From assembly GCA_001800315.1 (NCBI GenBank), contig MGVE01000010.1, positions 25,789 to 89,788 of the forward strand: DNA of 64,000 nucleotides, read 5' to 3'. The first letter of the stretch is position 1, and the number at the start of each line of letters is the position of its first letter. Origin of the DNA: Elusimicrobia bacterium RIFOXYA2_FULL_47_53 (GTDB lineage: Bacteria; Elusimicrobiota; Endomicrobiia; Endomicrobiales; XYA2-FULL-47-53). Under the pieces are notes generated by a model. The model was given only the letters and a program-made list of their open reading frames with translations. It was not told the DNA's origin and made no database searches. Positions 51,360 through 60,951 of the stretch are shown one piece after another. The translations under genes and the position numbers were made by a program.

Positions 51360-52244
51360 CTATTTATCATTATTGCTAATCGCCAAACCTGTTAATGTTT
51401 CCCATGTATTTCTTATAAATCGTGATGCACCCGCCTCAGTGGCTATTGCCCCCATTCGCCCCAGTGTTAAATCAGCACTCCATAGCATTACTGATCTACC
51501 AGCGCTATTTAAACTTTCAACATTACCACTCTGTCTATAATCAAAATAATAGCACCCAGCTGCTGCCAAGTCAGCTCCTGCTGACATACCACCGGCAACC
51601 TCCATCCCTGTTACTAACAACGCAGTAGCTGACGGCGCTACAACCAGTGAAGCCGCTGCAGGCGCAATCAGGCCTGCTCCCATCATGTTTAAATCCTGTG
51701 ATGCCTGCGAGAATCTATTTCCCCATTCCCTGAATTGTACTGTGGAGTTCCCCGATTGCAGATTACTACCCGTTTGCCCATTCCCGTTAGTTGTGGATAT
51801 ATTCCCAACATTCCCAAGGCGTGAACTCACTTCCTGTCTTACCCACTGGTTGAATGTTCTCTCAACTATCTGCATGCTTTCCGATGACATATCCCATATA
51901 TGGTCACTTGATACCGATATTTCTTTGCCGTCATCTTTACAATAATCTCTTCCATGTCTTCCGAGAAATGAATTATACATAAAATCATCTGTAAATCTAC
52001 CTCTGAACATATCCCTTGATGAATTGCCTATTTCACGATTATAGTTTCGGACATTCTCATCGCGCCTATTATATGGGCGCTCCAATTTCAAATATATATC
52101 CACATTGCCTGACGGGTCAATATAATTTATTGGATTGTTCCGACAATACGCATAACGATTCAAACTCTGGGGATCGTAAGGCCTAGGAACAATTGTATCA
52201 GGTGTTAAGAATCCCCTATTGCGACCATATTCATCTGGGGTGTT
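51360..52244 (-). pseudogene. Orphan RHS 3' cassette, tip 2 (no own start)
   Basis: The frame is open from 52244 (after a TGA at 52245-52247) to 51360, with no ATG near its beginning; a TTG at 52163 is the first possible start. It contains the end of the RHS core (SLNRYAYCRNNPINYIDPSG) and a ~70-residue segment (NVDIYLKLERPYNRR to EISVSSDHI) that is the same as in the full RHS protein. From there the sequence is new: WDMSSESMQIVERTFNQWV, a serine/asparagine linker and an alanine/glycine-rich hydrophobic region. It is a truncated, probably silent tip. Confidence 0.75.
51896..52208 (-). repeat. Near-identical 313 bp block shared with the main RHS gene
   Basis: It matches 54249-54561 with a single mismatch by eye (GATACCGATA here, GATACTGATA there). 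Identity stops abruptly at both ends: at the tip boundary on the left and at the GGTGTTAAGAATCC junction on the right. This points to a recent duplication or gene conversion. Confidence 0.88.
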
Positions 52245-52258
52245 TCACCGCACCCTAT

Positions 52259-53140
52259 TCAAAAACCATAGAATTTTAGCAATGCTTGGGTCAGTATTCC
52301 GGCAACAGTATTTATTGCTATTTCCCATCCTCCACCCGCAGCTTTGCTTATCATTTTTCCAACCCATTGATTAACTTTTTGTCCGAACTCACCTTTTTTG
52401 GTTGGTTCAGGGTCGGTACTAATGCTTGCCTCTAACTCCTTTACATCTGGTTCTTCTACGCCAATTGACCGCAAGTATTTAGCAAGGGCAGGAAAATCAT
52501 GTTTTTCAATTTGCATGGTATTGTATTGTGTTACTTGACTATCTTTCACATTCCCCAACATGCCTTGAAAATTATGAATAATGAGGTTTGATGCTATTTG
52601 TGCTTCTTGAATCTCTTTATTTGAAAATGACATGCCTTCTCCTAGAATGTTCTTTTCTTCCAATTTCAATGACCACTCCAACACTATATTCCGCACGGAA
52701 GAGAGAACTGATGAAATCTGTGATTTATCAAATAGCAATGCAGATTCAAAATCACTCTGATTCACTTTCATCAATTTTAGCTGAATATCTTGGGGTAAAG
52801 GAATATGCAATGTTGTCTCGTCCCTGTTTGTGCACAAACTATCCAGCTGGTCAATTGGTTGTATGATATATCGTTCTGAAAGTGCTTTTGCTGTCTCTGG
52901 GTCAGCACATACTATTGGTATCCATCCACGATATGGACTGAATGCTTTCAACTGACCGATTACTTTCCTATATTCAGGACATTTACCGCTAGTATATCCA
53001 TTAAGTTCACTATCAATCCATGCTTTCATCTCACTGATTTTGAGTTTTCTTGCAACAACATATGCCTTTCTTAACAAATCGGATATTGAAACATCGGGAT
53101 TAAGTGCCTCTTCTTGTAGCTGTAATACTATCGGCTTCAT
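52259..53140 (-). CDS. AbiTii-domain protein
   Basis: From the ATG at 53140 (GAGG site; 53161 is an alternative) the protein is 293 residues. The N-terminal ~90 residues match AbiTii: IVLQLQEEALNPDVSISDLL, then RKAYVVARKLKISEMKAWID and SELNGY. The family is annotated from abortive-infection systems and is often found in defence islands. The C-terminus (KVNQWVGKMISKAAGGGWEI, ending ILTQALLKFYGF) is also usual for it and may be membrane-active. It lies between tip cassette 2 and the immunity gene of the full RHS protein, breaking the RHS array. Confidence 0.78.
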   Translation of the reverse strand: MKPIVLQLQEEALNPDVSISDLLRKAYVVARKLKISEMKAWIDSELNGYTSGKCPEYRKVIGQLKAFSPYRGWIPIVCADPETAKALSERYIIQPIDQLDSLCTNRDETTLHIPLPQDIQLKLMKVNQSDFESALLFDKSQISSVLSSVRNIVLEWSLKLEEKNILGEGMSFSNKEIQEAQIASNLIIHNFQGMLGNVKDSQVTQYNTMQIEKHDFPALAKYLRSIGVEEPDVKELEASISTDPEPTKKGEFGQKVNQWVGKMISKAAGGGWEIAINTVAGILTQALLKFYGF

Positions 53141-53364
53141 TGCAACCTCATATATTTTCATTAGATTGAATATAAAGTATATTCATTCCGTCTTTTTAGG
53201 TGCGGAAATGGTGATTGGTGTCTATCCTGTTTGAAGAAATCATCTACCAGCAATTTCTTTATATCCATCATCAAAGAATCTGCGACAATGTGCATATTCT
53301 TGAATTCAGGCGATTGATTCCACTCACCTTTCACTGGTTTTGAGTCTTGGGTATAACATTCCTA

Positions 53365-53778
53365 TTACTTCTCTATTGGTATTTGGTTTTTCTTTAGATA
53401 CTTTAACAAATAATCTTCATTGATAATAAACATAATTATCCCTAGACCAATAAAATGTGCAAGATGACGGATACCAAACACTGGAATTACTTCGCACCCT
53501 ATTTTATCAAGATACCACAAAACAACTGTGTAGATGGTAGTCATAAATATTGCATTTAATGCCAATATAATATTTATTTTTGGTAGTAATCTTTTATGAC
53601 GTTGATAAAATATAGGAACAAAGACAACTATTTCTACTAACCATAACCACAACAAATGCTCTTGTTTTTTATCAATCCCGATTTTCATGCAAAAATATTT
53701 AAAGAGAGCAACTGCTAAAAACAAAACGATCACTATTAATACCAATAATGAATAATCTTTAAGCTTATTTTTGACCAT
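53365..53778 (-). CDS. Four-helix membrane protein, putative immunity protein for the main RHS toxin
   Basis: From the ATG at 53778 (GGAG site) the protein is 137 residues with four hydrophobic helices (about 10-28, 38-55, 66-90 and 106-122). It overlaps the end of the RHS gene by 14 bases and is translated in a different frame. Placement and size are those of an immunity protein; four helices in the membrane suggest the toxin attacks the inner membrane or the periplasm. No family is recognised. Confidence 0.65.
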   Translation of the reverse strand: MVKNKLKDYSLLVLIVIVLFLAVALFKYFCMKIGIDKKQEHLLWLWLVEIVVFVPIFYQRHKRLLPKINIILALNAIFMTTIYTVVLWYLDKIGCEVIPVFGIRHLAHFIGLGIIMFIINEDYLLKYLKKNQIPIEK

Positions 53779-56700
53779 TCGCAAACTCCCATTCTGCTGT
53801 CAATGCATCGATTTCAGAGTATATCAATTGAGCTGCCGTTCCCAATAAGGAAAGTTTTCCTGCCCATTTTGCCCTACTCATATATTTTCCAAACACTCTT
53901 GACTTCGTTGGGAAAGACAATCCTTTTTGTGCCGCATATTCCCAAGCATTTCCTTGATAGTATAAATTACCAGCATCCATAGCTGTTGTTAGTGAATCTT
54001 CGGGACATGTCGGTATTGGATTCATAGATGTTGCCATTGAATTTAGGTAAACGCCGTACGCTTGGACAGTTTTACTGTTCGCAAAATCTGACAGTAAAGG
54101 TGGCACTGTGTTTGCAGTTGTAACGGCCCAATTTGTTAAAATTGAGGTATGTTTTGACGAATTAATGTAATTCTCAATTAATGCCCTTCCCTGGTCTTTG
54201 TACCAATTATTAAACAAATTTTCCACTTGTTCCAGTTCTTTATGTGTGTATATATGGTCACTTGATACTGATATTTCTTTGCCGTCATCTTTACAATAAT
54301 CTCTTCCATGTCTTCCGAGAAATGAATTATACATAAAATCATCTGTAAATCTACCTCTGAACATATCCCTTGATGAATTGCCTATTTCACGATTATAGTT
54401 TCGGACATTCTCATCGCGCCTATTATATGGGCGCTCCAATTTCAAATATATATCCACATTGCCTGACGGGTCAATATAATTTATTGGATTGTTCCGACAA
54501 TACGCATAACGATTCAAACTCTGGGGATCGTAAGGCCTAGGAACAATTGTATCAGGTGTGATAAATATCCCCATCTGCGGGTCATAGTACCTTGCATTGT
54601 AATAATACAACCCTGTTCCGCTGTCAAAGATCTGCCCCGTGTATTTCCGGCTCGCGCTGGTTCCACTTGCCTGATACATTGCTCCATAGGGCGTGTAGGT
54701 CGTTGTGCTTACTACATTCCCGCTTCCGTCCGTCAGCAGGTTTGTGCTGCCAAGGTGATCGCTGTGATAGTAGTTAAGCTCTCCTGTGTTCTTCTTGGTT
54801 GCTATCAGTTTCCCGTTTGCGTATATGTTCTTTGTTGCGTTGCCGCCGGTTTTCTCATATACCGTTCCTATATATGTGGTTTTGCTCTGCTCAACACCTG
54901 ACGCGTTTAATTGCTGCTTGGTTACACGCTGGCCGCTGTAGTCATATGTGTATTCCTCGCTTGTCCCATCAGCATTTACTACCTTTATCGGCCGGTTATC
55001 ATAATCGTACTTTATCCAACGGTTATTGCTTATTACATGGTTCCCGTTGCTGTCTTTTAGCGGCACATACCCGTATTGGCCGAGAGCTTCAATTATCTGC
55101 CCTGTGGTGCTCAGCGCCAGCACTTGCGGGAGCGTCAGTTTGGCTGGCGGGGCTGTCTCATCGCCGCCGGGGTCAAGCATATAGCTTGCAGGGCATGCGC
55201 TCCACAGCGAGTTATTCCCGGAAATCTGACCCTTATACCCAAAATAAGAATATTTTGACGCTGAAGTGCTTGTTGATACCACCCACTCCCCAATGGTATT
55301 TGCCGACTTTACACCACCGGTGGATTCAGATATTCCTGCCATTGCCCCTATTAGAGGCATCGGAGTAGATATTACAACTTCTAAGGCATCGTATATGATT
55401 ATAGTTGCCGTGGATTTTAAAGCAGAATATGAGCCCTTGCTGTCTTGTGCCCAAGTTATTATTTCATACGACCCATTATTTACCCATGAATGGCTGGCCA
55501 CTACTACTGTCCCATTTGCCAGGAATGTTGTTGTTGTATATTCAGTCCCGTCATCCCAATCAATGAGGTACTTTATCTCATCGCCGTCCTGGTCCCATGC
55601 CTGAAACTTGAAGTTATATAGAGTGCTTTCATTACCATTTGGAGTTCCAATGGGTGTTTTTGGCTGGTCAGGAGCCATATTAGGAACGGCATTGTATCTT
55701 GACTGCACTTCTTCTTGCGTCAATGCCTTGGAAAGTATTACCGGCTCGTCAATGCGCCCATTAAACCCGCTGCCTATTATCAGGTCGCTTCCCGGGCTTG
55801 TCGCTATCAAACCGCTCGCTGCTGTTGAGCTGACAAGTACCCCGTTGACATATATCTTAAGGCTGACTTTATCGTAAGTCATTGCATAGTGTTTCCATAC
55901 TCCCGGCGTACCTGAAAGATTAGCGCTTATATTCTTCACTCCACCAGAAAGGTTTAGGTACGCCTGTACGCTTGTTGATGTGATTTTTGGGAACTTATAT
56001 GAACCTTCCTTGCTAACCGCATACCCGCTGTCCAATGTTCTGGGTTTGGCCCATAGTTCCAAAGTTATTTCGTCTTGTGGATTGAATACATCCCGGTTTT
56101 CTATCTTAACGCTGCCGCAACCATCAAAATCAAGACCTTTGCCCATCCTACCGTTTGTCCTAAGCGTGCTTGTGCCGATTATTGTTCCATATGATCCGCT
56201 TATACTGTCATAAACATTAATGCCGCTGTTTTCTTCCATATCCCAGGAACCAGCTATCGCGCCACCATCCGAGTTATATGTCATATTGCCTATAGAGTCA
56301 TACACAAAGGTTTTTATATTGTAAGGCCCGACAGCAAGAATTAACCGATTAAGGTCATCGTAGCCGAAATTTTGTGTCATGTTTGACACATAATCTGTTA
56401 TATCTGTAATATTCCCCACATTGTCATATGCGTACCCATAATTCTGCAGAGCGCCATTGTTTGTCTTTAATTCGCTTAACCTGAGCGTTTGTGGACTATA
56501 TGAATAATCTGTATTAACATTGTTTCCATATATTATACGGGATAATTTACCGTGTGATGAGTAGTCGTAATACATATTGGCGTAGGTATAAGTGAGATCA
56601 GCATTTTGAACTGTTTGTAGCAGCCCTAACTGGTAATTCATATTCACTTTATCGCCATCCGGATATTGCAGCCATCTTTCGCGGCCCAATGCGTCACATG

Positions 56701-59700
56701 TACTGCTGGTTATATAAATTTGTCCATCTATTATCCTTCTTTTCTCGGTATTGTTGCCGTAAACATCGTACTTGAATTCGGTTATTCCTGACGGGTCTGT
56801 GGCGCGTGCAAGTTTTCCCTTGCCATATTCCACCGAAACGCTGTCGTACTCGTAAGTTGTGCTGCTTGTCATGTTCTGGTATGTTTTGGACATTATACGC
56901 CCAAGCCGGTCGTATGCCATATTGGAGACATTAAGGTTTGCATCGGTCTGACTGGTAAGGTTCCCATTAATATCGTACGAATACACCCATATTCCCATCA
57001 CTGGATCCGTCATGCCTGTTTTTCGGCTGAGTGAATCATAGCTGATTGATGTGATGTCCCCTTCACTGTTAGTGATCTTTTCCAGGTTACCCAATGTATC
57101 GTATTCATATTTAGTTATATATTCCATGCCGTCGTTGTGTTCATGTACTTCAGTAATCTTGCCAAAACAATCTTTAATGTAATCCTTCTGCGCATTATTT
57201 GTGTTAGTTATTGTCTGATCCCACCCGCTGAATTGAGTATATGCATGTTTTCCATCCGGGCTTACTTGTTCAATAGCCCTGCCTAAAGCATCATAATAGG
57301 TACTTGCGTATGGTTTATTGAAATCTGGTGTAACATAGACACTTGATGCGGACACTAAATATGGCAGATATGACCGCTCAACCAACCCCAAGTCGTTCAG
57401 CACAACCTGTCCTGAGAGCATACTTTGTGATGTGGTATAGTCTGTCAGTGTCTGTATGGTCCTGCCTAAACCGTCACGGAACGAATAAGTATTTATTGTG
57501 CCCGGCTGGCCGTGATAAATGCGTTTTTTAACAACCGTGCGGTGGGGCGGTGCACTGTATATATTATATTCGTATTCTACCGCGGGGTACGCCTCCGTGT
57601 CTTCCGGGCCTATTATCTTAGATACACGATAGAATGCATCGTAGGTTGTGCTTGATACAAGGCCGTTGTAATCCGTATTTGTCAATACCTGTCCTACTTC
57701 ATTATATGTATACAATTCGGTATGACCCAAGACATTGCTAACGGATGAAACATACTGTTGGTACGCGCTGTCATAAACTCTTTTTATGCGGTTACCATCC
57801 ACGCCGCCGGTAGCGTTCCATTTCGCATCGCATTCTTCAATGACATTTCCGTATAAGTCGTATTTATAAGTAACCTTAGGATTATTGCTCCCGCCTGTTG
57901 AGCTATCCAATTTCTCTATTTGCGTCACATTGCCTAATATGGGCGCCGTCCCACGCGCTGTCGCGCTGTCGTAGTATATCCATTGCTCCGATACTATATT
58001 GTTGCTTCCGTCTCTTGTCTGTGTGTGCAGAGGGTAAGCGCATAAATTATTATCAGCATTAAAACCGTATTCTGTTATGACAGTGCTTGCCAGGTTGCCT
58101 CCATCATATGTATCCGCTTGAACTATGTTACCATATGAATCATATAGGTATTGCGTGGAGCTGTATGCGTCACCTATATAATTAAGCGTTTTTGTCATTT
58201 TCGGGAAATAGACTCCGGGATATATTTCGGAATAGCAATAAGTATAACTGCTTCTTGCCATAAGGTTCTGCGCGGAATCCAGACTCTTTTGTTCGCTTAA
58301 ACGCCCTTTAAATACATTGACTCCGTCCTGCGTAGCCCCCCAATCCTGCAGATAATACGACTTCTTATAATTCATATAGTGCCAGTTATGATCCATATTA
58401 CTTTCCGTCACAATGCCGAAACCCAGGAATTCCCTTTTATCAGATGGATATTTATCATACAAACCATTTTCATACGAAAAGTGTTTTGTTATGCTCCCAT
58501 TTATCACATCGTAGGTAGCCGTATCCGTAACAGCACATACCGGGAACGGCAGTATGCTTGTATTTCCGGATTTATACATATAATATGCGACATTTATATA
58601 GGCCCCGAGTTCATTAACTATTCTTGTCATTAGCCCTTGTTTTGGTTCGCCATATGTAAGTCCTACTTTTGTATAAACACTATAGCTAAAACATGTGTCG
58701 GTTAACCCATCTCCATTGAAGTCGCCCGTAGTCCAAGCAGAATTGTTGGATGTCGGCAGATCGCCATAATCATTTGTATCTACGGAACAATAATTTATAG
58801 AATTCCCATTACTCCAGCCTACTTTTGTAGATGTCCCGCCATATATGTTTTGCGCATAGAAACAGATGTCACTTATTCCGTCACCGTTAAAATCACCAGT
58901 ACAAAATGTTTTATTTGCCGGTAGCGCCAACCACTCTTCGTTTACACTCCACATCTCAATATTGAAATTTAATCCATCGCAGAGCGCCACATAGGTACAA
59001 CTATTTGCAGTGTCATAAAAACACAAGTCCGTAAGACCGTCTCCGTTGAAATCCCCGGGTCTTAGTGTTCCATTACCCGGAGAAGTCCTAGTCTGATATA
59101 TAGTTGTGGTGACCAATTCGCCCCCAGATTCATCAAACTGAGCAATCGTGAAAAATAATTCTACTTTATTATAAACACATACCCCGGAACGCGTATTCCC
59201 CGAGTATTTACCTACTATCCAAACTGTATTATCCGGAAGAAAATCACCGCTTGAATCATTCACATATTTCCATAGAGAAAAGCTGGTATTCTCACTTCGA
59301 TAAAACTCAATCCTGCTTGATCTTCTGTAGAAACACATATCATCCCTGCCATCACCGTCATAATCACCCACATAAAGATTTCCCATTACAGGATTTGTGC
59401 TGGTATACTGCAAATACCAGCAAGAGAAATCAAACGAGGCGCCATTACTTATGCCGACATGTACCATAAATCTACCACCGCCGGTAGTGTCCCATGTAGG
59501 AAACACGATGTCTGTTTTACCGTCACCATTAAAATCCCCTGTTCTTATTTTTGTCTTATCGTTACCAGTAAAATCAAATGTTCCCCAAGAAGTATAGGAA
59601 ATGTTGTTAATCCCATTGCTTAGCCCCACCACTTGCGATGCAGTATTGCTATAGAATACATCCGCTATCCCATCTCCATTAAAATCTCCGGATGTAAATG

Positions 59701-60718
59701 TATTTATATCTACAGATAAAGAAGAGTTCCAACTTGTTGAAGTATCCTTTCCGGTCACATTGTTGTACACAAATCCTACTGGATTCAAACAAGAAGTTCC
59801 ATCACCAGCATATTTCTTTATTGCAGATAATTGAGAAACCGGACAATATACCGTCATCGTTGAGTATATAAACTCATATATATTAATAAGAAAACTATTG
59901 TCATATCTCTTCACTTCAAGCATTTTTAGCCTTTTATCAACTGTTTGCGTAATCCTTCCCGCAAAATTAGTTATAAACTCTGGCCTGTTTTCCATATTCA
60001 GCAGTATCTTGTATTTTGGATCTATGCCTTTCTCATTACCTCCATATGTGACCATATATGGGATGTATTGAACTGTGCTACTCGGACCGTTATAATAATA
60101 ATAATTCTCGCCGGTTGAACTGGGATAGTAGTAATTAATTGTGTTTCCATTTGTATCCGTTACTTCCGACAAACCCCAATAGAATACGCTGCCGTTAAAA
60201 TTAGGATCAGATGACTTAAGTGTTGCCAGTCCAATAAATTCATATTTTTTTCCTGTCTTATCCCATACTATCCATGTTTTGTCGCTCGCATTATAATAGA
60301 ACCTCATAAAACTTGACTCAATTTTACTTCTATATAACCAGCCATCCTGATATGAACATATTTTTACCAACTCCTGGCCGCTTCCGTTAATAGAAAATAA
60401 GAAGGTATCAGTTTCATCATATTTAGGAAATCCATTTTTTGTGCTTCTCTGTATTGAACCTACTGAAAGTTCCCATCCAAGCCCCAACCATCCATTACCA
60501 GCCTGAGAATTATAATTCAATTGCAGGGCCGGGGTCATGCCGTTTCTGCCAGCAGGAACTTCTATTGGATAAGAATAAGTGAATGCCCCGGTAAAAATAC
60601 CAGCGCTGGCCGATCCAACCGGCGTCATGTTACCGGGATTCGGGCCATACATTTCAGACGCGAGTAAAGAATTTGATAATAATAGCGCGAAAGCAGACAA
60701 TAATACTGTCTTTTTCAT
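53765..60718 (-). CDS. Giant Sec-exported SpvB/FG-GAP/RHS polymorphic toxin
   Basis: From the ATG at 60718 (MKKTVLLSAFALLLSNSLLA) the protein is 2,317 residues with a signal peptide. In order: an SpvB-type N-terminus (GAFTYSYPIEVPAGRNGMTP, GWLGLGWELSVGSIQR); six FG-GAP/VCBS calcium-type repeats at about 350-675 (DFNGDGIADV, DYDGDGRDDM, DFNGDGLTDL and so on); a TcdB-like middle; RHS/YD repeats from about 870 to 1480; a LamG-type domain at about 1480-1660; a PKD-like domain at about 1690-1790 (IDWDDGTEYTTTTF); the RHS core ending in GLYYYNARYYDP and NPINYIDPSG near 2090; and a variable tip of ~230 residues. It should form a shell holding the tip. The tip has no domain I recognise. Confidence 0.92.
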   Translation of the reverse strand: MKKTVLLSAFALLLSNSLLASEMYGPNPGNMTPVGSASAGIFTGAFTYSYPIEVPAGRNGMTPALQLNYNSQAGNGWLGLGWELSVGSIQRSTKNGFPKYDETDTFLFSINGSGQELVKICSYQDGWLYRSKIESSFMRFYYNASDKTWIVWDKTGKKYEFIGLATLKSSDPNFNGSVFYWGLSEVTDTNGNTINYYYPSSTGENYYYYNGPSSTVQYIPYMVTYGGNEKGIDPKYKILLNMENRPEFITNFAGRITQTVDKRLKMLEVKRYDNSFLINIYEFIYSTMTVYCPVSQLSAIKKYAGDGTSCLNPVGFVYNNVTGKDTSTSWNSSLSVDINTFTSGDFNGDGIADVFYSNTASQVVGLSNGINNISYTSWGTFDFTGNDKTKIRTGDFNGDGKTDIVFPTWDTTGGGRFMVHVGISNGASFDFSCWYLQYTSTNPVMGNLYVGDYDGDGRDDMCFYRRSSRIEFYRSENTSFSLWKYVNDSSGDFLPDNTVWIVGKYSGNTRSGVCVYNKVELFFTIAQFDESGGELVTTTIYQTRTSPGNGTLRPGDFNGDGLTDLCFYDTANSCTYVALCDGLNFNIEMWSVNEEWLALPANKTFCTGDFNGDGISDICFYAQNIYGGTSTKVGWSNGNSINYCSVDTNDYGDLPTSNNSAWTTGDFNGDGLTDTCFSYSVYTKVGLTYGEPKQGLMTRIVNELGAYINVAYYMYKSGNTSILPFPVCAVTDTATYDVINGSITKHFSYENGLYDKYPSDKREFLGFGIVTESNMDHNWHYMNYKKSYYLQDWGATQDGVNVFKGRLSEQKSLDSAQNLMARSSYTYCYSEIYPGVYFPKMTKTLNYIGDAYSSTQYLYDSYGNIVQADTYDGGNLASTVITEYGFNADNNLCAYPLHTQTRDGSNNIVSEQWIYYDSATARGTAPILGNVTQIEKLDSSTGGSNNPKVTYKYDLYGNVIEECDAKWNATGGVDGNRIKRVYDSAYQQYVSSVSNVLGHTELYTYNEVGQVLTNTDYNGLVSSTTYDAFYRVSKIIGPEDTEAYPAVEYEYNIYSAPPHRTVVKKRIYHGQPGTINTYSFRDGLGRTIQTLTDYTTSQSMLSGQVVLNDLGLVERSYLPYLVSASSVYVTPDFNKPYASTYYDALGRAIEQVSPDGKHAYTQFSGWDQTITNTNNAQKDYIKDCFGKITEVHEHNDGMEYITKYEYDTLGNLEKITNSEGDITSISYDSLSRKTGMTDPVMGIWVYSYDINGNLTSQTDANLNVSNMAYDRLGRIMSKTYQNMTSSTTYEYDSVSVEYGKGKLARATDPSGITEFKYDVYGNNTEKRRIIDGQIYITSSTCDALGRERWLQYPDGDKVNMNYQLGLLQTVQNADLTYTYANMYYDYSSHGKLSRIIYGNNVNTDYSYSPQTLRLSELKTNNGALQNYGYAYDNVGNITDITDYVSNMTQNFGYDDLNRLILAVGPYNIKTFVYDSIGNMTYNSDGGAIAGSWDMEENSGINVYDSISGSYGTIIGTSTLRTNGRMGKGLDFDGCGSVKIENRDVFNPQDEITLELWAKPRTLDSGYAVSKEGSYKFPKITSTSVQAYLNLSGGVKNISANLSGTPGVWKHYAMTYDKVSLKIYVNGVLVSSTAASGLIATSPGSDLIIGSGFNGRIDEPVILSKALTQEEVQSRYNAVPNMAPDQPKTPIGTPNGNESTLYNFKFQAWDQDGDEIKYLIDWDDGTEYTTTTFLANGTVVVASHSWVNNGSYEIITWAQDSKGSYSALKSTATIIIYDALEVVISTPMPLIGAMAGISESTGGVKSANTIGEWVVSTSTSASKYSYFGYKGQISGNNSLWSACPASYMLDPGGDETAPPAKLTLPQVLALSTTGQIIEALGQYGYVPLKDSNGNHVISNNRWIKYDYDNRPIKVVNADGTSEEYTYDYSGQRVTKQQLNASGVEQSKTTYIGTVYEKTGGNATKNIYANGKLIATKKNTGELNYYHSDHLGSTNLLTDGSGNVVSTTTYTPYGAMYQASGTSASRKYTGQIFDSGTGLYYYNARYYDPQMGIFITPDTIVPRPYDPQSLNRYAYCRNNPINYIDPSGNVDIYLKLERPYNRRDENVRNYNREIGNSSRDMFRGRFTDDFMYNSFLGRHGRDYCKDDGKEISVSSDHIYTHKELEQVENLFNNWYKDQGRALIENYINSSKHTSILTNWAVTTANTVPPLLSDFANSKTVQAYGVYLNSMATSMNPIPTCPEDSLTTAMDAGNLYYQGNAWEYAAQKGLSFPTKSRVFGKYMSRAKWAGKLSLLGTAAQLIYSEIDALTAEWEFANGQK
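54249..54561 (-). repeat. 313 bp block in the main RHS gene shared with tip cassette 2
   Basis: Partner of 51896-52208. It encodes the end of the RHS core and a ~70-residue pre-tip segment, so the exchange point lies after this segment and not at the usual core end. Confidence 0.88.
54540..55042 (-). repeat. RHS core repeat, copy in the main gene
   Basis: Homologous to 50075-50580 and 63760-64000. It encodes the conserved core from NHVISNNRWIKYDYDNRPIK to YYYNARYYDPQ. Confidence 0.88.
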
Positions 60719-60940
60719 AATCTCTCCCAGAACATTTTCCTGCATAGAACGCGTATTTCAATAATACACATAATCCAGAATTATTGTTTGAACTTGTATT
60801 ATCTCCTGAACTAACGACCGACATTAATCCTTGAATTCCGGCGCTTATTCCAAGTTTCCCTACCGGCCTTGATATCACCAAATTATATGTGTAAATCAAT
60901 ACAAAAAAACACAAATTGCAAGAGGTATTATCCTTTTCAT
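60654..60940 (-). pseudogene. Small secreted-type gene interrupted by a frameshift
   Basis: A good ribosome site (AAGGGGGG) and ATG at 60940 open the frame MKRIIPLAICVFLY, then TGA at 60896. A -1 shift in the run of seven T bases restores a ~90-residue frame that reads on as FFVLIYTYNLVISRPVGKLG and ISAGIQGLMSVVSS, that is, a normal signal peptide and a mature part. The 3' end overlaps the start of the RHS gene. It may be a decayed gene, a sequencing error in the T run, or a slippery site (T TTT TTG). No family is recognised. Confidence 0.4.
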
Positions 60941-60951
60941 AATTACCCCCC

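Noticed and set aside
50075-55042. RHS duplicates as a simple assembly error
   Set aside because: The copies differ at many single bases, have different flanks and different tips, so they are real separate copies; the near-identical 313 bp block still deserves a long-read check.
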